Shown in pieces: positions 57,117 through 64,000 of a stretch of 64,000 nt of DNA (positions are counted from its first letter, which is position 1; each line of letters begins with the position of its first letter). The position numbers and the translations under genes were made by a program. The notes under the pieces are model-generated. The model saw nothing but the letters and a program-made list of their open reading frames with translations, ran no database searches and was not told the origin of the DNA. The stretch is from Silene conica. Lineage: Eukaryota; Streptophyta; Magnoliopsida; Caryophyllales; Caryophyllaceae. The DNA is taken from positions 34,125,068 through 34,189,067 of the forward strand of contig CM055319.2 in the NCBI GenBank assembly GCA_029255685.2, in the 5' to 3' direction.

Positions 57117-60100
57117 ATGGCTGGTGAAGACCCAATGCCAAGTGCCAAGCTAGCACGTGAATCCTGGCTAAAAGCCTTCATGGACTCCATGAATCAGTCA
57201 ACTAGACTGAGGAATGATGGGTCAAACTTCTCTGACTGGGAGGCAGCACTACGGAATGCTGCCATTGCTGACGGAAAGCTCAAGTTCTTAACTGAGCCCA
57301 TTCCGCCACATCCAGGAACTGGAGCTAGAGCCAACGAAATTCGCGCTCATAGCGATTTCGTTATGGAAGCGGGTGCGATAAAGAACGTACTCATCTATGC
57401 AATGGAATCCAATTTGCAAAGACGCTTCATAACCCATGGTGCAAACAAGATTTTCACAACGCTCACTAACGAATTCTCCAAGGCTCCGAGAATCGTTTCT
57501 TATGAGCATACCTGTCGCTTCTTTGAGGCGAAACTCCAGAAGGGCCAAGCTGTTAGCCCACATATTCTCAACATGATTGAGAATATCGAGAAACTGGAGT
57601 CCCTAAACTGCAAGATCAGTGAGAACATCATCGTTGATCGCATGCTTCATTCGCTTCATGATGGGTTCGCCCTCTTTAGGGCCAACTACTACATGAACGA
57701 CATGAAGAAGACTCCCCATGAGCTCCACTCCCTTCTCGTACAGACTGAGAAGGATCTAAAGTTGAGTGGGAGTCTAAAGCAGGATGTTCTCATGATCTCC
57801 AGTAAGGGAAAAGGTAAAGGGAAGGCTAAAGCTCAGGGCGACCTAGCAGTAGGTAAGCCCAGGTTCAAGAAACCAAGATTTGCTAAGAGTGGGCCAGGTG
57901 AGTCGAGTAACTCACAAGGCAAGACAAAGAGCAAGGATACAAGCATGGAATGTCACCATTGCCACAAGACTGGGCATTGGAGGCGCTCATGCCCCGTGTA
58001 TCGCGAGGACATTAAGGCAGGCCGTGTTACTCCTGTTGGTATGTCTTCTTCTTTTATTCACATGATTGAGATTAACCACGCAAGTTGCGGAACTTGGGTA
58101 CTTGATACTGGTTGTGGTTCTCATCTATGTAATCATGTGCAGGGCCTCCGAAACCAAGAACCCCTAACCAAGGGTGAGGTGGACCTGCGTGTCGGGAATG
58201 GAGCACGTGTGGCTGCAGTCTCGAAGGGAACATACGTAATCCAGCTTCCAAGTGGATTCGAGTTATTTTTATATAACTGTTATTATGTTCCTAGTTTGTC
58301 CAAAAACATTATTTCAGTTTCTGCACTTGACAAACTCGGCTTTTCATTTGTAATAGAGAATAATAGCTGTATTTTCTCCTTACACAATATGATTTATGGC
58401 AAGGCAGTTTCCATGAATGGAATTTATGTTTTAGATCAAACCACCGAGATATTACATGTGAATAATAAAAGATTAAAGGTAGGTGACAAAGATCAAACTT
58501 ACCTATGGCATTGTCGTATGGGACACATAAATGAGAAACGCGTAAAACAGCTCATACAGAATGGAGCTATATTGCCCTTTGATTTCGAATCATATGGCAC
58601 GTGTGAATCATGTCTCATCGGCAAAATGACTCGTATTTCCTTCAAAGGTGTTGGAATGCGCGCTGCCGACCTATTAGGACTCATACATACGGACGTATGT
58701 GGCCCTATGTCGATCAACGCACGAGAAGGCTATAGGTATTTCATCACTTTCACGGATGATTTGAGTAGATATGGCTATGTCTACTTGATGAAACATAAAA
58801 GTGAATCCTTTGACAAGTTCAAAGAATACCAGAATCGGGTACAGAACCAGCTGGGTAGAAAGATTAAAGCACTACGCTCGGATCGTGGTGGTGAGTATCT
58901 TTCACGCGAGTTTGATCAACACCTAAAAGACTGTGGGATCGTGCTACAGTTGACTCCACCTGGAACACCACAATTAAATGGTGTGTCCGAACGGAGAAAT
59001 CGAACTTTACTTGATATGGTTCGATCCATGATGAGTCACACCGTTGTGCCTGATTCATTGTGGGGCTATGCTCTTTTGTCGGCCGCTCTAATACTTAACC
59101 GAAGTCCGTCTAAAGCTGTTGACAAGACTCTATTCGAGTTATGGAAGGGAACGGTCCCTAACTTGTCCTTTATTCGGGTTTGGGGCTGCGAGGCTTATGT
59201 CAAGTGGAGACACGAGGATAAGCTCGGCCCACGATCGGTCAAGACATACTTTATAGGCTATCCAAAGGGAACGTTTGGTCATTACTTCTACTCGCCTACC
59301 GAACAACGTGTTTTTGTTGCGGCTAGTGCGACGTTCTTAGAGAAAGAATTTCTCGAGAACAAGTCGAGTAATAGAACCTTCGAGTTATCGGAGGTTCAAG
59401 AACCAACTACCGAGCAACCATTGGAGGAAACAGTACCTTCAACCGAGGCTGCGGTAGATATCCCTGAGGAACCTAGGAGGTCAGGAAGAGTCTCTATTCC
59501 ACCGGACAGATACATTGGTATGGTCGAGGAACACGATACAGATGACGTCTTACTCCTAGAGGGTAATGAACCCACAACCTATAAAGGTGCCATGACCAGT
59601 TCTGACTCAAAGCTATGGCTAGAAGCCATGCAATCCGAGATGGACTCCATGTATGAGAACAACGTGTGGGATCTTGTGGACCTACCTGCAAAGGTACGTC
59701 CCCTTCAATGCAAATGGCTTTACAAGATAAAGCATGCCGTGGAAGGACAACAAGATATCCACAAGGCTAGACTAGTTGCTAAAGGTTTCACTCAAGTGCC
59801 AGGCTTGCACTATGATGAGATCTTTGCACCCGTAGTCATGCTACGTTCCATTCGGATTATCTTAGCGATCGCCGCATTTCATGACTATGAAATATGGCAA
59901 ATGGACGTTAAAACCGCCTTCTTAAACGGTTATTTGGAGGAAGAGTTGTACATGGTACAACCCGAGGGTTTTATCGATCCAGCACATCCTAAGAAAGTTT
60001 GCAAGCTTAAGCGTTCCATCTATGGACTTAAGCAAGCATCGCGGAGTTGGAATCATCGCTTCGACCAAGTGATAAAAGAGAATGGGTTCATTCGATCAGT

Positions 60101-60812
60101 CGAGGAACCATGTCTCTATATCAAGTCGAGTGGGAGTAAGATTGTATTCCTAGTACTGTATGTCGATGACATACTCTTGATTGGGAATGACATACCTCTC
60201 TTATCTTCGGTTAAAGCATGGTTGAAAAACCATTTCCAGATGAAAGATCTGGGAGAGGCACAAAGAATTTTGGGCATCCGTATCTACAGGGATAGATCAC
60301 GACGGTTGTTGTCTCTCAGTCAGGAATCTTATATTGAGAAGATTCTGGAGAGATTCAGCATGACGAACTCCAAGAAGGGGTTCCTTCCTATGACTCCTGG
60401 GCTTCACTTGATCAAGACTCAAGAAGCTAAGTCAGTGGAAGAGAAAGAGCGCATGAGTCGGATTCCTTATGCTTCGGCAATAGGATCGATCATGTATGCC
60501 ATGATATGCACACGTCCTGACGTTGCATATGCATTGAGTATGACAAGTCGATTCCAAGCTCATCCAGGTGAGCAACACTGGATGGCCGTGAAAAACATTC
60601 TTAAGTACCTACGGAGGACTAAAGATTTGGGATTGACTTATGGAGGCGACTCAACGCTCTGCGCCACGGGTTACGCAGATGCTAGCTTCCAAACGGATCG
60701 AGATGACTCGAAATCTCAGTCTGGATTCGTTTTTACTCTTAATGGCGCTGCTGTCAGCTGGAAAAGTTCTAAACAAAATGTTACAGCAGATTCTACGACT
60801 GAGTCCGCGTAA
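57117..60812 (+). CDS. gag-pol: Copia-K gag-pol polyprotein (RNase H truncated)
   Basis: One open frame of 1231 codons. Gag with a CCHC knuckle CHHCHKTGHWRRSC near residue 279; protease WVLDTGCGSHLC near 328; integrase zinc finger LWHCRMGH..CESCLIGK from ~463; catalytic integrase residues in HTDVCGP, SDRGGEY and NGVSERRNR; RT from KWLYKIKH with KTAFLNGYLEEELYM and the YVDD active site near 1016; RNase H YADAS near 1187 and STTES at the end. A TAA follows immediately where the RNase H should run on. The missing ~85-90 residues would include a catalytic Asp (the YCDN motif). The order protease-integrase-RT-RNase H is diagnostic of Ty1/copia. The lineage was not resolved. Confidence 0.95.
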   Translation: MAGEDPMPSAKLARESWLKAFMDSMNQSTRLRNDGSNFSDWEAALRNAAIADGKLKFLTEPIPPHPGTGARANEIRAHSDFVMEAGAIKNVLIYAMESNLQRRFITHGANKIFTTLTNEFSKAPRIVSYEHTCRFFEAKLQKGQAVSPHILNMIENIEKLESLNCKISENIIVDRMLHSLHDGFALFRANYYMNDMKKTPHELHSLLVQTEKDLKLSGSLKQDVLMISSKGKGKGKAKAQGDLAVGKPRFKKPRFAKSGPGESSNSQGKTKSKDTSMECHHCHKTGHWRRSCPVYREDIKAGRVTPVGMSSSFIHMIEINHASCGTWVLDTGCGSHLCNHVQGLRNQEPLTKGEVDLRVGNGARVAAVSKGTYVIQLPSGFELFLYNCYYVPSLSKNIISVSALDKLGFSFVIENNSCIFSLHNMIYGKAVSMNGIYVLDQTTEILHVNNKRLKVGDKDQTYLWHCRMGHINEKRVKQLIQNGAILPFDFESYGTCESCLIGKMTRISFKGVGMRAADLLGLIHTDVCGPMSINAREGYRYFITFTDDLSRYGYVYLMKHKSESFDKFKEYQNRVQNQLGRKIKALRSDRGGEYLSREFDQHLKDCGIVLQLTPPGTPQLNGVSERRNRTLLDMVRSMMSHTVVPDSLWGYALLSAALILNRSPSKAVDKTLFELWKGTVPNLSFIRVWGCEAYVKWRHEDKLGPRSVKTYFIGYPKGTFGHYFYSPTEQRVFVAASATFLEKEFLENKSSNRTFELSEVQEPTTEQPLEETVPSTEAAVDIPEEPRRSGRVSIPPDRYIGMVEEHDTDDVLLLEGNEPTTYKGAMTSSDSKLWLEAMQSEMDSMYENNVWDLVDLPAKVRPLQCKWLYKIKHAVEGQQDIHKARLVAKGFTQVPGLHYDEIFAPVVMLRSIRIILAIAAFHDYEIWQMDVKTAFLNGYLEEELYMVQPEGFIDPAHPKKVCKLKRSIYGLKQASRSWNHRFDQVIKENGFIRSVEEPCLYIKSSGSKIVFLVLYVDDILLIGNDIPLLSSVKAWLKNHFQMKDLGEAQRILGIRIYRDRSRRLLSLSQESYIEKILERFSMTNSKKGFLPMTPGLHLIKTQEAKSVEEKERMSRIPYASAIGSIMYAMICTRPDVAYALSMTSRFQAHPGEQHWMAVKNILKYLRRTKDLGLTYGGDSTLCATGYADASFQTDRDDSKSQSGFVFTLNGAAVSWKSSKQNVTADSTTESA

Positions 60813-60941
60813 AAGAAGATATTCATTGATAAGATCGCTATGGATGACAACATAGCTGATCCTCTCACAAAAGCATTACCACGTGATAAGCATGAAGGGC
60901 ACATTCATTCCATGGGAATTGGATGTGTTCCTAAGTTGTAG
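60813..60941 (+). pseudogene. C-terminal RNase H remnant of Copia-K
   Basis: In frame with the main ORF after its stop: AMDDNIADPLTKALPRDK, then HSMGIGCVPKL and TAG. This is the usual end of copia RNase H, so an internal deletion, rather than loss of the end, caused the truncation. Confidence 0.85.
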
Positions 60942-61707
60942 TACTCTTTTATGAATTCATGTAATAATTCATTTTCTCGTGTACTCTATTCAACCTTATT
61001 GTTATGATATAAAATGTTTTGTTTTTCATGTGGAATTGTACGCCAATTTTGAACACCACAAAGTGAACTGATTAACATTACATCGTTTTGGTCCTTGATT
61101 ACCCACTTGAGCTGATAACTCAGGTAATCATTTTGTGACGTTGGTTGATGGTGGGTTCAACGAGCCATAAGTCACGTGGATGACTGACCAATCACAAAGA
61201 CGAGTTATACGGATATCTCGTAGGACACCCCGTGACATCGTTATGGAGTCCTAAATGTTTTATAACATTGGGTGCCAGGTCGTGGATAGGACCTCCATAG
61301 TGTTCCTTAGAGTCGAGTCTTTTGACTTTCAACTGTTTCTTGAGATTAAGACAGATTTTGGGTAACTTTGGTTTCTTTCCCACGGTCACCGTAACAGGGG
61401 CCAAGAGGATTTTTTCTGGGTTATTTCATGCTGGGCGATATCGGCAGGATTTGAGTTGAGGGAAATATCCAAACCCTTATCAGGATTTTATCATTTCTCA
61501 GGGCCACTCGAGGAGTAGTAACTGAAATGCATGGCCATGCTCGAATACAGATTCTTTTTATCAGTTAAGTTACTCTCTAGTCGGGGAAACCACTCTTGAT
61601 ACAGATCGCTTGTGAGATACGACCTTTGCGAATGCGGATTTGCAAATTGTCTTACATTGAGTGGGAGAAATTTTAAAAGGATATGAGATTCGGTTATCGC
61701 ACCTACA
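60942..61707 (+). other. Copia-K 3' non-coding region
   Basis: No recognised protein or RNA. Ordinary spacer between pol and the PPT. Confidence 0.75.
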
Positions 61708-61803
61708 CTTGTACGGACAAGTGGGAGTTTGTTGGAGATTGTGTCCTCCACATGTAGTGTGATAACGTCATTGAACATACCCTTGTACGGACAAGTGGGA
61801 GAT
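61708..61803 (+). other. Copia-K polypurine tract, duplicated
   Basis: CTTGTACGGACAAGTGGGAG occurs at 61708-61727 and again at 61782-61801, 74 bp apart. The second is followed by AT and the LTR. The first is followed by TTTGTTGGAGATTGTG, which resembles the start of a copia LTR. The motif also contains a CTTGT/ACAAG hairpin. Confidence 0.85.
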
Positions 61804-62802
61804 TGTTGGGGCTGGTGTCCTTGACAATTAAGTACAATGACTTATTAAATCTCTTTAAGGATCACAAGGGCATACTTCTGTATTATTACCAGTTGATCCA
61901 CGTTTATCAATAACGGTTGGCTTGCTAGATAAGTTTGACGTTATTGTCATACGGATGGCGGTGGTCAACTGGTCCCTATACGTCACACCTATAGGACACG
62001 TTTGAGAGATGTGAAGGTATGAAAATACAGTCACATTTTGCCGGATATGACTAAACGGTTAGTCAGAGGTATTGACTATTAAATTAGTCAATCATATGTT
62101 GAGATTATTATTTAATACGGATTAAATAATTTTAGCTAATACGGATTACATGTTTAATTCGTAAATTAAATATAAACGGTTATATTTAATTAAATATTGT
62201 ATTCGCGAATTAATATAAACAGTTATATTAATTTAGGTAATTATACAATATCGTATTTTATCAGACCATTATTAATATATCGACTGTATTAATAACTGAT
62301 AACATGTTACGATTTATAAATAAAACCCGCGAATAAATTATAGCTAAATGGGTCGAATCACGCATTGGAATAAGGTAAGAGTGGAAAGCCCACTCCTTCC
62401 CGACATCAATTTCGGCCGGCCATGTGTAGTATATAAGGAGAGTCCTTCTCCTTATATCAAATACTCTTGTTGCACTGTTTAATAAATCTCAAGGTAAAAT
62501 TAGGGTTTGAGAGCATTCTTCTCCCAAAACCTCAGATCTCACATCTAAAACCTCAAGGGCTCTCCCTATATTGCAAGGCAATTGGAGAGGATTTCTAGCA
62601 CAGGCGGCCACGTCTCAAACTAAGTCTTGGGTGCAAGTTATAGGAGGGAATTTGCATTAATTCCTGTTCTTAGGCCATAAGCACAAAGGACCAAAGGTTG
62701 AATTCTTTTTCTTATCCTTTTTAATCTTATGACTATAAACACAACTGTATTTTTCATTATAATCCTGCAAGTTTAGGGTGAATACATGCTTTATTCCCCA
62801 CA
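61804..62802 (+). mobile_element. Copia-K 3' LTR (999 bp)
   Basis: Same ends as the 5' LTR; followed by target repeat CAGAT. Confidence 0.97.
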
Positions 62803-63735
62803 CAGATTTCTCTGATTTCCTCTGGAAGTACCATGCTCAGCGCGGTGCACAGCAACATCTTCTATTAACTTGAGACCCTTAGTCTCTCCTGAATTATCCT
62901 GGAATCTTCCATTAGCTGCAGCATCTAGGTAGGCCCTGTTGTCATCATAGAGGCCATTGTAGAACTGGTTGCAAAGAAAACATTGTTCGAATCCGTGATG
63001 TGGTATGGATCGAACAAGTCTCTTGAACCTGTCCCACGCCTCGCTAAAGTCTTCATTGGGACCTTGCTTGAAATTGGTGATCTGCGCTCTTAAAGCATTT
63101 GTCTTTGATGCAGAGTAATATTTCCTGTAGAATGCTAAGGCTAAGGTGTTCCAATCTGTAACTCCCGCAGCAGTGCGGTCAAGGTCTCTGTACCACTCTC
63201 TCGCAGAGTCCCTAAGGGAGAAGATAAACATGGTCTGTTTAATCTGGTCCTGCGTCACTCCTTCTGGGGGTGCTATAGAGCATATGTAATCTGTGAAGAT
63301 TTCAATATGCTTAGCAGCATCCTCATTGGCCGAGCCTCCAAATTGGTTTCTTTCAACCATAGTAATATAGGCAGGCTTGGCCTCGAATGGCTTCCCAGTA
63401 CCTGCAGGTAAAGTGAACCCTTTGTATAGGTCCTTTGCCTGAGGCATGGAGTGACTGGCAATAGTAGCTTCTTCTGCCATATTATCTTCTTCTTTAGGAA
63501 AAACTGGAAAGTAGGTAAAAGGTGGTGTTTTTGGTGAAGGTGGATTGATGGGTGAATTTGGTTGTGAAGGTGGTGTTTTTGGTGAAGATGGTGGTAATTC
63601 GAATAAGCCTTCTTGAAATAAGGAAGATGGTGAGCCTCCTTCCTGATTCGCTAGAAGTTGCTTTCTTCTTTCTCTAAGAGTCCTCTCAATTTCGAGGTCA
63701 AGTGGTAGGAGTTCTCCTTGAACTGACCTGCGCAT
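62803..63735 (-). CDS. gag: Ath-F gag, N-terminal part
   Basis: Starts MRRSVQGELLPLDLEIERTL at 63735. A Pro/Ser-rich stretch leads to the Retrotrans_gag core: FSLRDSAREWYRDLDR, FYRKYYSASKTNALRAQI, FKQGPNEDFSEAWDRFKRL, FNQFYNGLYDD-like YNGL and AAANGRF. This is the capsid-forming part of Athila-like Gag. The frame runs into Copia-K and stops there by chance. The ATG lies ~30 bases after the leader hairpin. Confidence 0.9.
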
Positions 63736-63766
63736 AAGATGGAAACTACAAGAAAAAGGTGAGAAG

Positions 63767-63793
63767 GTTTAAGGAACAAAAAGTTCCTTAAAC
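63767..63793 (-). other. Leader hairpin upstream of the Ath-F gag
   Basis: GTTTAAGGAAC and GTTCCTTAAAC form an 11-bp perfect stem with a 5-base loop. The stem core TTAAGGAA/TTCCTTAA is shared with Ath-A 29229-29251. Confidence 0.82.
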
Positions 63794-63836
63794 AAAGAGA
63801 AACAAAAACAAAAAACAATAAACACTGGCGTCACCT

Positions 63837-63853
63837 CCCCGGCAACGGCGCCA
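63837..63853 (-). other. Ath-F primer binding site (tRNA-Asp)
   Basis: Minus strand TGGCGCCGTTGCCGGGG, five bases after the 5' LTR end. Confidence 0.93.
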
Positions 63854-63858
63854 AAATT

Positions 63859-64000
63859 TGATGCCCGTCGTTGAGGGTACCAAAGATAAAATTTATAATT
63901 CCTAACTTTAAAAATAGATAGTGAAAGTCAGGGTCGAACCACAAGGAGGTGGGGAATGTTTATTGTTTGATGTGAATGTTTAAAGTAACAATTTTGAGGG
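63859..64000 (-). mobile_element. Ath-F 5' LTR, end only
   Basis: TGATGCCCGTCG onward matches 49522-49663 base for base. The rest lies beyond the window. Confidence 0.93.

Larger units (their letters stand above)
54428..62802 (+). mobile_element. Copia-K: recent Ty1/copia insertion
   Basis: LTRs 54428-55426 and 61804-62802, target repeat CAGAT at 54423-54427 and 62803-62807, initiator-tRNA primer site, long leader, single gag-pol ORF, PPT. The two LTRs differ at 4 of 999 positions by my reading, so insertion is recent. It lies in plus orientation within minus-strand Ath-F. RNase H is internally deleted, so the copy is probably non-autonomous. Confidence 0.97.
49522..64000 (-). mobile_element. 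Ath-F: young gag-protease-only Athila-like retrotransposon
   Basis: On the minus strand: 5' LTR (from 63859, running off the window), tRNA-Asp primer site, leader hairpin, gag, zinc knuckle, protease, ~2 kb non-coding, PPT, 3' LTR (49522-50529). The first 142 bp of the right LTR are identical to the left one, suggesting recent insertion. No RT, RNase H or integrase occurs between the protease stop (52507) and the PPT, so it must be mobilised in trans. This matches the TR-GAG type of non-autonomous element, here with protease retained. Copia-K (54428-62802) splits the gag. Confidence 0.9.

Overview
The window is plant nuclear DNA, almost certainly from a eudicot with a large, repeat-rich genome. 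It is heterochromatin-like and built almost entirely of nested retrotransposons: chromodomain Ty3 elements, Athila/Tat-like elements primed by tRNA-Asp, a Ty1/copia element primed by initiator tRNA-Met, and plant L1 LINEs with DUF4283 and zf-RVT domains. I found no host gene, tRNA or rRNA. A Caryophyllales source is a weak guess; nothing here proves it. Names used below are local: T1, sLTR-1 to sLTR-4, LTR-H, LTR-D, L1-A/B/C, Ath-A, Ath-E, Ath-F and Copia-K.

Layout. 1-8795: decayed Tekay-like chromodomain Ty3 element T1, with a 2.8-kb solo LTR (sLTR-1) inserted in its RNase H and a 2.8-kb 3' LTR at 6019-8795. 8796-10524: inverted, truncated LTR of the same family. 10525-11949: unassigned AT-rich DNA with a promoter-like stretch. 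11950-14325: LTR-H plus a degenerate tRNA-Met primer site and leader. 14326-42051: one LTR (LTR-D) stretched by nested insertions. It holds sLTR-2 (15125-18061) and a 5'-truncated LINE, L1-A (18491-41773). L1-A in turn holds the non-autonomous Athila-like element Ath-A (20015-35884), sLTR-3 (35965-38100) and sLTR-4 (39113-41366). Ath-A holds L1-B in its 5' LTR and the near full-length L1-C in its internal region. A roughly 0.95-kb tandem duplication of the Ath-A/L1-A junction lies at 38123-39100 and supplies an uninterrupted reference for sLTR-3. 42052-48700: rearranged Ath-E relatives. 48815-49521: a CACTA-type transposon end. 49522-64000: minus-strand Ath-F, a young element with gag and protease but no RT or integrase, running off the right edge. 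It is split by Copia-K (54428-62802), whose two 999-bp LTRs differ at 4 positions.

Four kinds of unexplained structure stand out. (1) Several unrelated retroelement families carry clusters of 10-12-bp CpG-containing palindromes. The palindrome differs between families (TCGATCGA, GGTCGGTCGACC, ACTCGGCCGAGT, CCCCGG types, TGCGCA, GCCGGC), but start-to-start spacing is mostly 19-22 bp, often alternating with 29-30 bp to give about 51 bp. The clusters lie in LTR promoters, in a copia leader and inside gag ORFs. GGTCGGTCGACC pairs at exactly 21 bp occur in both a Ty3 and a Ty1/copia element. (2) The T1 LTR holds nine tandem inverted repeats with different stems around a shared TGAGCAGGG core (7616-8071). 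(3) In three Athila-like families a 20-nt hairpin with stem changes that keep pairing precedes each of two GGTTTGGGGA polypurine tracts. (4) TATA boxes of Ath-A and Copia-K lie in or beside long perfect inverted repeats.
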